A DNA stretch of 64,000 nucleotides. It comes from Foetidibacter luteolus. GTDB lineage: Bacteria > Bacteroidota > Bacteroidia > Chitinophagales > Chitinophagaceae. Positions 17,952-26,231 of the stretch are shown here, one piece after another. A program made the translations under genes and the position numbers. The stretch lies in the NCBI RefSeq assembly GCF_009650435.1, contig NZ_VVIP01000038.1, positions 71,126-135,125 on the forward strand. Direction: 5' to 3'. Each line of letters begins with the position of its first letter. Position 1 is the stretch's first letter. The notes under the pieces are model-generated. The model was not told where the DNA came from, ran no database searches, and was given only the letters and a program-made list of their open reading frames with translations.

Positions 17952-18749
17952 TTACACGGGCGTTATTGTATAATACACGCAGGTAGTTAAAAAATCGCGT
18001 ACATAAGGTATAGCGCTGATGATAGGTGACTGCTTCCTTGGGTTTACCTTAAACTTATACTTGTAAATAGGGTTCAGCAGGTAATGCTGTTTGTTGGTTA
18101 CCCTGAAGCCAGTATTGTGAACAATTTTTTCAAACCGTTCAATGGTAATTCCGGTGGCTTTAATATCCATCAGTTCTTTAATAATGCCTTTGTCTTCTCC
18201 AAACATTTTCACGATGCCTCTGTACAGCGGTTTGGGTAGCAGGTGAAAGTAAGGCAGCATACTCAGGAATTTGTTTGCACATATTTGCTGGTGGCCGCCA
18301 TGCGGCATATACCATGGCGGAAAGCCAAAATAAATTTGTCCGCCTGGTTTCAATAGCTTTTTTAAATGAGGTATAAACTGCTCCTGGGCAGGTATGTGTT
18401 CAATAGCGTCTTTAAGTATAATAATATCAAAGTAGTGGTCAAACTCTGCAACAAAGGATTCATCATATACATTCTGTGCACGAAAAGCAGCCATGCCTTT
18501 GTCAACAGCTTCTTTATTGTATTCATTAGCAGTATTAATGCGCTCTTCATTTAAATCAACACCAACTACCATGCACCCTTTTTCTAAAAAAGGCACTAAT
18601 ACACCACCTTCGGCACAGCCAATCTCCAGCACCGTCATGCCGGATTTTACAGGTATAGCTTTTTCTATAAAAGGCAATACATAATTCCGGGAGTTTTCTA
18701 CCTGCTGCCAATACCGCAGCGGTACATTGGTATGTTGCTCTAATGCCAT
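17952..18749 (-). CDS. Class I SAM-dependent methyltransferase
   Basis: A 265-residue protein with the Rossmann SAM-binding fold: motif I VLEIGCAEGGVLVPFLE (about residues 40-56), an acidic loop VVGVDLNEERI, FDIIILKDAIEHIP (motif II/III) and LLKPGGQIYFGFPPW. The C-terminal third is basic and aromatic-rich without recognised domain. Substrate is not predictable; this family includes ubiquinone/menaquinone- and surface-glycan-type methyltransferases. It converges on ppk1 (60 bases apart). Confidence 0.85.
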   Translation of the reverse strand: MALEQHTNVPLRYWQQVENSRNYVLPFIEKAIPVKSGMTVLEIGCAEGGVLVPFLEKGCMVVGVDLNEERINTANEYNKEAVDKGMAAFRAQNVYDESFVAEFDHYFDIIILKDAIEHIPAQEQFIPHLKKLLKPGGQIYFGFPPWYMPHGGHQQICANKFLSMLPYFHLLPKPLYRGIVKMFGEDKGIIKELMDIKATGITIERFEKIVHNTGFRVTNKQHYLLNPIYKYKFKVNPRKQSPIISAIPYVRDFLTTCVYYTITPV

Positions 18750-18849
18750 GCCGCAAAGAAAAGGGAATTTTTAATGTGTAGAGATGGTTTTGGGCGCAAA
18801 AGATGCTTGTTTAAAGCAAGGTTTTATCTTTTAAGAAAATAGTTTTTCA

Positions 18850-18968
18850 GGGGGTGCCCCCAAGCTATCGCAAGGGGTCGGGCTTTTCGCTACTACTCCG
18901 CCACAAAGCCGGGCTGCGAAGGCTTCAGCGGGGTATCCGCTTCAATCCCTCACCCAAAGTGCAGCCTG
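18850..18968 (+). repeat. 120-bp GGGGTGCCCCC repeat (copy 1)
   Basis: Begins GGGGGTGCCCCCAAGC, passes AAGGGGTCGGGCTTTTCGC and GGGGTATCCGCTTCAATCC, ends AAAGTGCAGCCTG. Near-identical reversed copy at 21937-22056 and a diverged copy at 24899-24990. It lies upstream of the methyltransferase gene and downstream of oxyR. Confidence 0.8.
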
Positions 18969-19023
18969 TTACTTCTTTTCAGACAGGCTGTTTATAACAA
19001 ACGCGGTAACCCTAACAACCGGT

Positions 19024-19959
19024 TTAAATGGGCACCACGGTAGTTTTCTTATTCTTCCTTAGCTTGTCAGGAACAGAAGCGATAATCTCCTTCTTCAGCA
19101 AATCAACCAGTTTCTTTTTAACAAAGTCGCGATGCGTAACGATGCTTACTTCCCTTACCGGTGCGGGTTCTTTAAAATAACGTATATGTTGCTCCTGCTT
19201 GGAACTCAGGTCTAAAGTGGCCAGTTCCGGCAATATAGTAATGCCATCATTAAGGTCAACCATGCGCCGCAGGGTTTCCAGGCTGCCGGCCTCATATTCA
19301 AACAGGCTGCCCTCTTTGCTGCTCTTTTTCAGCTCGCACAAATTAATGATCTGCGAGCGGAAACAATGGCCTTCTTCCAGCAACCAAAGCTTATCTGGGT
19401 TAATGTCTTTGGCCAGCACATAGCTTTTTTTAAAAACGTCGTTGTTTTTGGAAACATATACCATCAGTTCCTCGTAAAACAACACCTGCTCCTTAATGCC
19501 TGTTTCATTCAGTGGGGTTACCAGTATACCCACATCAATCTTTCCTTCCCGCAGGCGGGAAATAATGAGGCTGGTGGTAAGCTCATTTACCACAATCTTT
19601 ACTTTTGGAAACTTTTTGGCAAAAGCGGGTATAAAAAGCGGCAGCAGGTAAGGCGCCAGTGTAGGGATAATGCCCAATCTCAGTTCGCCGTTAACCACTC
19701 CTTTTTTGGCATCAATCATTTCATTCAGTACATCCCGCTCTGCAATTATTTTCCTGGCCTGCTCTATAATTTCAAGCCCGGGTTCTGTAGGCAATACAGG
19801 TTGCTTGCTGCGGTCAAAGATTTTGATGCCCAGCTCTTCTTCCAGCTTGTGTATCTGCATGCTTAGCGTAGGCTGTGTTACAAAACAATGTGAAGCCGCC
19901 TCTGCAAAATGGCGGTAAGTATCTACCGCTACTATATATTCCAGTTGCGTGAAAGTCAT
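19024..19959 (-). CDS. oxyR: Hydrogen-peroxide sensor OxyR (LysR family)
   Basis: A LysR-type regulator of 311 residues. N-terminal winged HTH (residues 1-60: TFTQLEYIVAVDTYRHFAEAA, TQPTLSMQIHKLEEELG) and an effector domain with PTLAPYLLP at 100. Two cysteines fall exactly at 199 and 208 (EGHCFRSQIINLCELKK), the pair that forms the peroxide-sensing disulfide in E. coli OxyR. The ATG at 19959 is preferred: upstream the frame has only a TTG at 20001. Expected regulon: catalase and peroxiredoxins; no such target adjoins it here. Confidence 0.93.
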   Translation of the reverse strand: MTFTQLEYIVAVDTYRHFAEAASHCFVTQPTLSMQIHKLEEELGIKIFDRSKQPVLPTEPGLEIIEQARKIIAERDVLNEMIDAKKGVVNGELRLGIIPTLAPYLLPLFIPAFAKKFPKVKIVVNELTTSLIISRLREGKIDVGILVTPLNETGIKEQVLFYEELMVYVSKNNDVFKKSYVLAKDINPDKLWLLEEGHCFRSQIINLCELKKSSKEGSLFEYEAGSLETLRRMVDLNDGITILPELATLDLSSKQEQHIRYFKEPAPVREVSIVTHRDFVKKKLVDLLKKEIIASVPDKLRKNKKTTVVPI

Positions 19960-20142
19960 AGATGATTGTGAATTTACCTTATTCCTTGTTACCGGAAACA
20001 AAAATGGCCGGCCTGTGCCAATAAAATTACAGCCAACAAAACCACCGGTAAATCAAGCGGCTAAATTAAGCAGGTAAAGATCACCAATTGCAAAGCAAAT
20101 GTCATTGCTATCCAAATATTCTTTTGCCTGTGCGTGTCCCGT

Positions 20143-20622
20143 TCAGTCAGCGTAGCTTTCCAGGCTTTTAATAACCACTGCCGGAAGAAAAGGTGAAGCG
20201 TTGCCTTTATTTTTAAGGATATCCCTTACTATGGTGGAAGCGATGGATGTGTATTGCGGCTCGCAGGTCAGGAAGATGGTTTCAATCGTTTTATCAAGGG
20301 TGCGGTTAGCGTCGGCTATTGTTTTTTCGTACTCAAAATCATTTACAAAGCGTATGCCGCGCAATATATATTTAGCGCCAATATCATTGCAAAAATTAAC
20401 AGTCAGACCTTCATACACCCTTACCTCAATCCGGGGCTCGCCGGCGTATATTTCTTTAAACCAGAGCATGCGCTGCTCCGCACTGAACATGGGCGCTTTT
20501 GCAGCGTTAATGCCAATACCCACCACAATTTTATCAAACAATGGCAGTGCCCGGTTTATGATGTCTGTATGGCCCAGCGTTACAGGGTCAAAGGTTCCGG
20601 GAAAAAGACAAATACGTTGCAT
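20143..20622 (-). CDS. coaD: Phosphopantetheine adenylyltransferase
   Basis: A full-length (159 residues) CoaD, fourth step of coenzyme A synthesis: 4'-phosphopantetheine plus ATP to dephospho-CoA. ICLFPGTFDPVTLGHTDIINRA contains the nucleotidyltransferase TxGH-type site (H18), GVRI-like RGIRFVNDFEYE is the adenylate/pantetheine binding run and TSIASTIVRDI the second ATP motif. It lies between oxyR and pyrB, all on the minus strand, with gaps of 200 and 183 bases, so no operon is implied. Confidence 0.95.
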   Translation of the reverse strand: MQRICLFPGTFDPVTLGHTDIINRALPLFDKIVVGIGINAAKAPMFSAEQRMLWFKEIYAGEPRIEVRVYEGLTVNFCNDIGAKYILRGIRFVNDFEYEKTIADANRTLDKTIETIFLTCEPQYTSIASTIVRDILKNKGNASPFLPAVVIKSLESYAD

Positions 20623-20663
20623 AAGCAGTGTTATTTTAAGTACGAGTTACGAAGTACTTTTTT

Positions 20664-20696
20664 ATGTAAGATGTGAGATGTACGATGTGAGATGTA
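20664..20696 (+). repeat. Short gatgt repeat, inverted pair member 1
   Basis: TGTAAGATGTGAGATGTACG followed by ATGTGAGATGT. It faces the complementary run at 20786-20825 across about 90 bases, in the coaD-pyrB gap. Confidence 0.7.
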
Positions 20697-20785
20697 ATTA
20701 AGTTACAAAGTTAGAAGTACTTTACCCTAAATCCTGGGCAAACACCTGCAAGTGTAAATTACATTACAACAAGTCAGCGTTTTGT

Positions 20786-20825
20786 TTACATCGTACATCC
20801 CACATCGTACATCCAACATCGTACT
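20786..20825 (-). repeat. Short gatgt repeat, inverted pair member 2
   Basis: Plus strand: TTTACATCGTACATCCCACA then TCGTACATCCAACATCGTAC. It ends at the pyrB stop region and could pair with 20664-20696. Confidence 0.7.
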
Positions 20826-21752
20826 TTAATTCCCTCTGTTGGCCAGCAGGTACAATGCAGCCATTCTTACAGCCACACCGTTTTCCACCTGGTTAAGTAT
20901 GATAGAGAATGGCCCGTCGGCAACATCGCTGTCCAGTTCCACGCCACGGTTAATGGGGCCCGGGTGCATGATAACGATCTCTTTGCCCAGGCTTTCCAGC
21001 AGGCGGCGGTTAATGCCGTAAGCTATATTGTATTCCCTTAGCGATGAGAACAATGGCTGGTTCTGCCGCTCCAGTTGAATGCGCAGCACATTGGCCACAT
21101 CGCACCACTGCAGGGCCTTCTTCACATTGTATTCAACACGGATGCCGAAAGATTCGCTGATGTATTTTGGTATAAGCGTGGGCGGACCGGCAACGGTTAC
21201 CTCGGCCCCCATTTTACCCAACAGGTAAATATTGCTCAAGGCTACCCTGCTGTGCATAATATCACCAATAATGGCCACTTTCAGCCCTTCCAGCCTGCCA
21301 GTTTTTTCCCGCATGGAAAAAGCATCCAGCAAGGCCTGTGTGGGGTGTTCGTTAATGCCGTCTCCCGCATTGATTATGGCGGCGGGAATATGCTTTGATA
21401 AAAAATGGGGGGCCCCGCTGGCGCTATGCCGCATTACCACCATATCCACTTTCATGCTAAGAATGTTGTTTACCGTATCCAGCAAGGTTTCGCCTTTTGC
21501 GGCGGATGATGAACTGGCTGTAAAATTGAGCGTATCGGCAGAAAGCCTGCGTTCGGCCAACTCAAAAGACATCCTGGTGCGGGTGGAGTTTTCGTAAAAC
21601 AGGTTAACAATGGTTACATCCCGCAGTGATGGCACTTTCTTTACCGGCCGTTGAAGTACTTCTTTAAATTGTTCTGCGGTGGAAAGTATGAGGCTGATAT
21701 CCTCTTTCGTAAGGTCTTTAATACCCAGCAGATGTCGTGTGGATAGTTTCAT
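20826..21752 (-). CDS. pyrB: Aspartate carbamoyltransferase catalytic subunit
   Basis: ATCase catalytic chain of 308 residues, making carbamoyl-aspartate in pyrimidine synthesis. Key runs: NLFYENSTRTRMSFELAERRL (carbamoyl-phosphate site STRT), MRHSASGAPHFL, NAGDGINEHPTQALLD and MHPGPINRGVELD near the C terminus, all as in other bacterial PyrB. No pyrI or pyrR adjoins it. The ATG at 21752 is followed by the usual KLSTRHLLGIKDLTKEDI start. Confidence 0.96.
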   Translation of the reverse strand: MKLSTRHLLGIKDLTKEDISLILSTAEQFKEVLQRPVKKVPSLRDVTIVNLFYENSTRTRMSFELAERRLSADTLNFTASSSSAAKGETLLDTVNNILSMKVDMVVMRHSASGAPHFLSKHIPAAIINAGDGINEHPTQALLDAFSMREKTGRLEGLKVAIIGDIMHSRVALSNIYLLGKMGAEVTVAGPPTLIPKYISESFGIRVEYNVKKALQWCDVANVLRIQLERQNQPLFSSLREYNIAYGINRRLLESLGKEIVIMHPGPINRGVELDSDVADGPFSIILNQVENGVAVRMAALYLLANRGN

Positions 21753-21779
21753 TAAAAAGCGAAGATATAGGATTCAGAA

Positions 21780-21905
21780 AAGAATATCGAACAAGGAACA
21801 AGGAATTTTGATTGAGGAAGAAAGAAGCAACCTGCGGTTCACGGCCAACTCACGTTCACTCACGAAATGAATACCGAGCAAGGAACAAGGAATTTTGATT
21901 GAGGA
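21780..21905 (+). repeat. Two direct copies of an AACAAGGAACAAGGAATTTTG unit
   Basis: GAACAAGGAACAAGGAATTT and GATTGAGGAAG occur at 21780-21822 and again at 21868-21906 (starting GAGCAAGG). They belong to the same GGACAAGGAACAAGGAAT family as the radC/lipoprotein array. Confidence 0.7.
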
Positions 21906-21936
21906 AGGCGGCACATAGGCTCTTTGGCAAAAAAAA

Positions 21937-22056
21937 GCAGGCTGCACTTTCGGGTGAGGGATTGAAGCGGATACCCCGGTGAAGGTTTGTGCGCTGGCCT
22001 TTGTGCCGGAGTATGAGCGGAAAGCCCGACCCCTTGCGCAGCTTGGGGGCACCCCC
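21937..22056 (-). repeat. 120-bp GGGGTGCCCCC repeat (copy 2, inverted)
   Basis: Plus strand: GCAGGCTGCACTTTCGGG, GGATACCCCGGTGAAGG, CGGAAAGCCCGACCCCTTGC, GGGGGCACCCCC. It is the reverse complement layout of 18850-18968. Confidence 0.8.
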
Positions 22057-22094
22057 AAAAGCAAGTACGAAGGGTGAAGTACGAAGCATCGTTT

Positions 22095-22127
22095 TTATGT
22101 AAGATTTTAGATGTGGGATGTACGATT
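22095..22127 (+). repeat. Short gatgt repeat
   Basis: TTATGTAAGATTTTAGATGT then GGGATGTACGATT, the same unit as at 20664-20696, 31 bases beyond the kinase stop. Confidence 0.55.
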
Positions 22128-22157
22128 TAAAACAAATACGGCATTAACTATTCACCA

Positions 22158-24077
22158 TCAGCATTGAGGAAGGCTAAACCAAAACGTGCTGCCTTTTTTG
22201 CCCGGGGTTGAAGCTACATCAATTTCACCGCTGTTAAGTAATATAAGGTCGCGGCAAAGCAGCAAACCCAGCCCGGTGCCTTTTTCGCCGGAAGTACCGG
22301 CAGAAGTAAAATGTGTTGCTTCTTTAAACAACTTTTTCGCATCGTCCTCGGCAATGCCTTTTCCATTATCCTGCACAAATATGTAAACACGCCCATCCCT
22401 GCTTTCTGACGATATGGTAATACTCCCCTGCTCAAATGAAAACTTAACAGCGTTGCTGACGATATTGCGCAAAACAATCATAATAAGAGCCGGGTCGGCA
22501 AAAACAAAGTCTGTTGTACTTACCTGGTTATGCAGCTCAAGTTTTTTACAAGCCAGCGCATACTCAAAAACAAGTTTCATTTCAGCAGCGGTGTCGTATA
22601 CACAAAAACGTTTGGGCCTTACTTTAAGCCCATTCATTTGAGAGGTGGCCCAGTTTAGCAGGTTGGTAAGCGTAAGGTCGGTGCCATCAATCAGGGGCAC
22701 CATTTTCTGCATCACATCTTCCATTTCTTCATGGGTAAGCAATCCCCGTCGAAAAAAATCAAGCATCATTTTAAGGTTGCTTACGGGGGTACGCAGGTCG
22801 TGACTGATAACGGCGAACAGCTTATTTTTAAGCTGGTTAAGCTCCTGCAGCTTTTGCGATTGTTTTTCTATTGTTTCATTTTGTTCAAGAATCGCCTGCT
22901 GTTTTACCAGCAAGTCAGTACTGAGTTTTTTCTTTTGGCGATAATAGTAATATACAGCGGCAAGGCCACCGCCAAGTAATAAAACAAACAAAACAAGCGT
23001 AGTAATAATGCCCCGTTGGTACTTTACAACTTCCTTTTTGGAGGCCAGGGCGCCAGACACCCTTTCCATTTCACCAAGGCGCCGGTTTAAAGACAGGTAT
23101 TCGTCCAGCAGATTAAAACTGTTTTCATCTTCAACACGGTCAATGCTGTCCCTAACCCTGTTAAGCTGTTGCAGCATGCTTATCCTTTTCTGGCTGCTGT
23201 CCAGTTTTGCCCAGCAATTGGCCATAAGCTCCATGGTTAACAGTTTTACTTTATACATGCCGATGCTGTCAGCCGTGGCAATGGCGGCCGTGGCAGACTC
23301 AACGGCCTGGGGCAACAAATTATTACTGTACTGAAGGGCAGCTATTTCATACATCAGTACGCATTGTAACCTTTTATTGCCAATACGCCCGTTTAAAAGA
23401 AAAGATGTGTCGTAGTAATTTTTAGCCGCATCGTAATTACCACTGTTTACCATAATGCTGCCCATGCGGCTGTAACTTATGGCCATTTCCACCGTATCGT
23501 TTACGGCAACGGAATACTGCATGGCCTGCTGCGCATACTCCCAGGCGTTATCAAGTTGCTTAACAGCAATATAATAACGGGCAATTTCGCTGTTAACCCT
23601 GGCCAGCATTTTAGGCGAGCCTATGCCGGTACTTATACGCCTGGCCCTTTGCAGGTAAGCCCAGCCGGTTTCAATTTTACCCGCATCTATGTTAACGCGG
23701 CCAAGCATGCGGTAACAGCGGGCCCTTTCTGCCAGCAGGTTTGTTTTTTCAAGATATGTGGCGGCCTGCTGCAGGCAAAAAAGACTGATGGAATTATATG
23801 CCTGCGCCCAATACACCTGCCCCATTACAGAAAAGCCCAGGCCAATGCCTTCATCATAATCTATTTTCCTTGATAAAATCAGTACTCTCTTGGCAATAGC
23901 CATTGCCGTATCAGGATTTTGGAGGTAGATATCCTGGGCTATGGTAGCCTGGTGGTTTAACCAGCCGGTATCAACCTTTCCAACAACCAGTTCTTCATCC
24001 TGGTTAGCGTTTGGCTGCGCTTTTAATGAGTAACAGAGTATGGAGGAGAGGGCTGTAGCCCAAAAAAATTTCATCAT
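22158..24077 (-). CDS. TPR-containing membrane sensor histidine kinase
   Basis: About 639 residues. A signal/anchor starts MMKFFWATALSSILCYSLKAQ; five or more TPR-like helical pairs follow (LAERARCYRMLGRVNIDAGKI, VEMAISYSRMGSIMVNSGNYDAAKNYY). One span near residues 360-380 (GIITTLVLFVLLLGGGLAAVYYYY) leads to a coiled coil, then HisKA with LFAVISHDLRTPVSNLKMML (H426 phosphorylated) and HATPase (NIVSNAVKFS, DNGKGIAEDD, GTGLGLLLCRDL). It belongs to the Bacteroidota TPR-kinase group; no response regulator adjoins it. The ATG at 24077 is chosen since the frame's upstream end is a TTG (24149). Confidence 0.9.
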   Translation of the reverse strand: MMKFFWATALSSILCYSLKAQPNANQDEELVVGKVDTGWLNHQATIAQDIYLQNPDTAMAIAKRVLILSRKIDYDEGIGLGFSVMGQVYWAQAYNSISLFCLQQAATYLEKTNLLAERARCYRMLGRVNIDAGKIETGWAYLQRARRISTGIGSPKMLARVNSEIARYYIAVKQLDNAWEYAQQAMQYSVAVNDTVEMAISYSRMGSIMVNSGNYDAAKNYYDTSFLLNGRIGNKRLQCVLMYEIAALQYSNNLLPQAVESATAAIATADSIGMYKVKLLTMELMANCWAKLDSSQKRISMLQQLNRVRDSIDRVEDENSFNLLDEYLSLNRRLGEMERVSGALASKKEVVKYQRGIITTLVLFVLLLGGGLAAVYYYYRQKKKLSTDLLVKQQAILEQNETIEKQSQKLQELNQLKNKLFAVISHDLRTPVSNLKMMLDFFRRGLLTHEEMEDVMQKMVPLIDGTDLTLTNLLNWATSQMNGLKVRPKRFCVYDTAAEMKLVFEYALACKKLELHNQVSTTDFVFADPALIMIVLRNIVSNAVKFSFEQGSITISSESRDGRVYIFVQDNGKGIAEDDAKKLFKEATHFTSAGTSGEKGTGLGLLLCRDLILLNSGEIDVASTPGKKGSTFWFSLPQC

Positions 24078-24226
24078 ATTTTCAGCCGGTAGGTGTACGG
24101 GCAAGGGTTGTTGTAAGACGCCTGCCTTAAAAGCTATGCAAACACTCAAAAACAGTTAACACAATGAAAAAGTAGGCAAAAGAAGCCTGTGGTTGTTACC
24201 TTTAAACAATTTTTAATGATAAAACA

Positions 24227-24856
24227 ATGGCTTTTAAATTTCCGGCTGAAACTGTATTGGGTAATAACGCCAATAAAGGCAATTCCCTATCAAGAAGCGA
24301 AGCTGAACAACTTTTTACCGGGTGGGTACTTAACCCCCGGCTGCAACTGCACATGCGACAGGTAGCGTATTTAATGAAGTGCTGGGCTGCCGAAAAAGAG
24401 GGCGCAGGCGAGCAACTGCAATGGCAATGGGAAATGGCGGGTTTACTGCACGATGCCGACTGGGACCAGTGGCCCGACGAGCATTGCAAAAAAATTGTGG
24501 ACGAACTTGACAGCCGCCATGTTGACCCTGCTGTACTGCAGGCCATCGCATCCCACGGGCCGGCATATTTTGGCATACAGCCCCAAAGCAACATGGATAA
24601 AATGTTGTACGCTTTTGATGAACTTTCCGGCCTTGTTCATGCCTATGCCCTTATGCGGCCCAATGGTTACGAAGGAATGGATGTAAAAGGCGTAAAAAAA
24701 CGGCTGAAAGAAAAATCCTTTGCCGCCAATGTTTCCCGCGATGACATAAAGGATGCCTGTAACCGGGCAGGCCTTGAACTCGATGAATTAATAACTTTTA
24801 TTATTCCCCGGCAGGCTTTGGTTACAGCCCGGATAACTGCCGCTGCGCAGCAGTAA
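24227..24856 (+). CDS. HD-domain hydrolase
   Basis: A 209-residue single-domain HD protein. Likely ligands: H57-type HMRQVAYLM (first His near residue 42), LLHDADWD (His-Asp near 75-76), ASHG and the FDELSGL aspartate. Absence of a synthetase domain and the small size fit nucleotidase-type HD proteins of the YedJ/HDIG-like group; the substrate cannot be told. It is divergent from the histidine kinase (149 bases between starts) and precedes thyA by 251 bases. Confidence 0.8.
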   Translation: MAFKFPAETVLGNNANKGNSLSRSEAEQLFTGWVLNPRLQLHMRQVAYLMKCWAAEKEGAGEQLQWQWEMAGLLHDADWDQWPDEHCKKIVDELDSRHVDPAVLQAIASHGPAYFGIQPQSNMDKMLYAFDELSGLVHAYALMRPNGYEGMDVKGVKKRLKEKSFAANVSRDDIKDACNRAGLELDELITFIIPRQALVTARITAAAQQ

Positions 24857-24898
24857 CAGCAGCAGCCATATTTGGGGCTTTCGGGTTTTGTGCCATTG

Positions 24899-24990
24899 GC
24901 GGCTGTAGTCCCGGCTTTTCACTGCAACTCCGCCACAGCCCCCTGCTGCACAAGCCTTCAGCGGGGTTTCCGTTTCAATCCGGCAGCCCG
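24899..24990 (+). repeat. 120-bp GGGGTGCCCCC repeat, diverged copy 3
   Basis: GTCCCGGCTTTTCACTGC, AACTCCGCCACAGCC, AAGCCTTCAGCGGGGTTTCC, GTTTCAATCC follow the same order as 18870-18960 but lack the GGGGTGCCCCC head. Confidence 0.6.
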
Positions 24991-25107
24991 TCACCTGCAT
25001 AACAATACCCGGAAACCCACCTGGTAGTGCTAAACGTGCTTTTCACATCTTGCCCACACCCCCCTGGCAACAAACCACCCTTGGCCATTTTAGCCTAACT
25101 TGCGCCC

Positions 25108-25902
25108 ATGCAACAATACCAGCAATTATTACAACATATATTAAATGATGGCGCCGTAAAAACCGACCGCACCGGCACCGGCACCATTAGCTGCTTTGGC
25201 TACCAGTTACGCTTTAACCTGCGGGAGGGCTTTCCGTTGGTTACCACCAAAAAACTGCACCTTAAAAGTATTATTTATGAACTGCTGTGGTTTTTAAAGG
25301 GCGAAACCAATATAGCCTACCTGAAAGACCATGGTGTAAGCATTTGGGATGAATGGGCTGATGAAAATGGAGAACTGGGCCCTGTTTACGGCAAACAATG
25401 GCGTAGCTGGCAGGGCGCTGGTGGACAGGTTATTGACCAGGTGAGCGACGCGATAAAGCAAATAAAAAATAACCCTGACAGCAGGCGCATCATTATCAGT
25501 GCGTGGAATGTAGCAGACTTACCCGATATGGCGCTGATGCCCTGCCACGCATTGTTCCAGTTTTATGTGGCTGATGGCAAATTAAGCTGCCAGCTTTACC
25601 AGCGCAGTGCCGATGTATTTCTCGGTGTTCCTTTTAACATAGCATCCTACGCTTTGCTCACCATGATGATGGCACAGGTTTGCGGGCTGGAAGCCGGCGA
25701 TTTTATACACACTTTTGGCGACGTGCATTTATACAATAACCATATTGAGCAAGCAAGGCTGCAGCTAACACGCCAGCCTTACCCTTTACCAACCATGAAA
25801 CTTAACCCGGCTGTAAAAGATGTCTTCGATTTTACCTTTGAAGATTTTACATTGGAAAACTATCAGCACCACCCACCGATAAAAGCGCCGGTAGCGGTAT
25901 AG
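25108..25902 (+). CDS. thyA: Thymidylate synthase (ThyA)
   Basis: A 264-residue ThyA, the same length as the E. coli enzyme, methylating dUMP with methylene-tetrahydrofolate. [14 protein letters not shown] is the N-terminal dUMP loop, [15 protein letters not shown] the phosphate-binding run and [14 protein letters not shown] contains the nucleophile C146. [12 protein letters not shown] and [13 protein letters not shown] are the remaining family marks. Usually folA follows; here it does not, and a gap of 330 bases follows instead. Confidence 0.96.
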   Translation: MQQYQQLLQHILNDGAVKTDRTGTGTISCFGYQLRFNLREGFPLVTTKKLHLKSIIYELLWFLKGETNIAYLKDHGVSIWDEWADENGELGPVYGKQWRSWQGAGGQVIDQVSDAIKQIKNNPDSRRIIISAWNVADLPDMALMPCHALFQFYVADGKLSCQLYQRSADVFLGVPFNIASYALLTMMMAQVCGLEAGDFIHTFGDVHLYNNHIEQARLQLTRQPYPLPTMKLNPAVKDVFDFTFEDFTLENYQHHPPIKAPVAV

Positions 25903-26040
25903 TATCCGATAGATAATGCATACCCTGCAGACCTAACTTATTTTTCAGCACGGAATGGACAACCAGGCATAAGCCCGAGTAATCGGCGGGCTGGCCTGCC
26001 CCTTGCTAAACGGGCTTTTCTGACCAAAGCTATTTTATAA

Positions 26041-26100
26041 AAATATTCAGGCAGCATCCGGGCAAAAACCCGTTTCAATACGGGAAAAACATGAATATTT
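26041..26100. repeat. Nested 60-base inverted repeat
   Basis: Outer stem AAATATTCA / TGAATATTT (9 bp perfect) enclosing CCCG (26069-26072) / CGGG (26081-26084). Possible structured element between convergent genes. Confidence 0.5.
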
Positions 26101-26166
26101 ACTGCTGGCCTATCCTTACTTGCCATTTACCACTCACCTGCCGGCCTCTTACGGTGCCGGATGTAA

Positions 26167-26196
26167 AAAGCCGGTCTATAAACATAAACCGGCTTT
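26167..26196 (-). terminator. Terminator after susD
   Basis: Stem AAAGCCGGT (26167-26175) / ACCGGCTTT (26188-26196), loop of 12 bases, and TTTTTACATC on the minus strand following the stem. 36 bases beyond the susD stop. Confidence 0.75.
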
Positions 26197-26231
26197 CTAT
26201 TTATTCAATCAACAAAACTTAAACAATGCTG

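Larger units (their letters stand above)
21753..22157. other. Repeat-filled gap between pyrB and the histidine kinase
   Basis: No gene. From left to right: two near-identical 48-base segments GAATATCGAACAAGGAAC...GGAATTTTGATTGAGGAAG (21780-21822 and 21868-21905), the inverted 120-bp GGGGTGCCCCC repeat (21937-22056) and a short gatgt repeat (22095-22127). Confidence 0.75.
25903..26231. other. Gap between thyA and susD: hairpins, no gene
   Basis: Convergent gap of 329 bases. It holds a possible thyA terminator (AAGCCCG at 25971 and CGGGCTTTT at 26011), a nested stem (AAATATTCA 26041-26049 / TGAATATTT 26092-26100 around CCCG...CGGG) and the susD terminator. No frame in it looks coding. Confidence 0.7.

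Noticed and set aside
24899..24990. Third copy of the 120-bp element as a full copy
   Set aside because: Only the later sub-blocks match; the GGGGTGCCCCC head is missing, so it is listed as a diverged copy.
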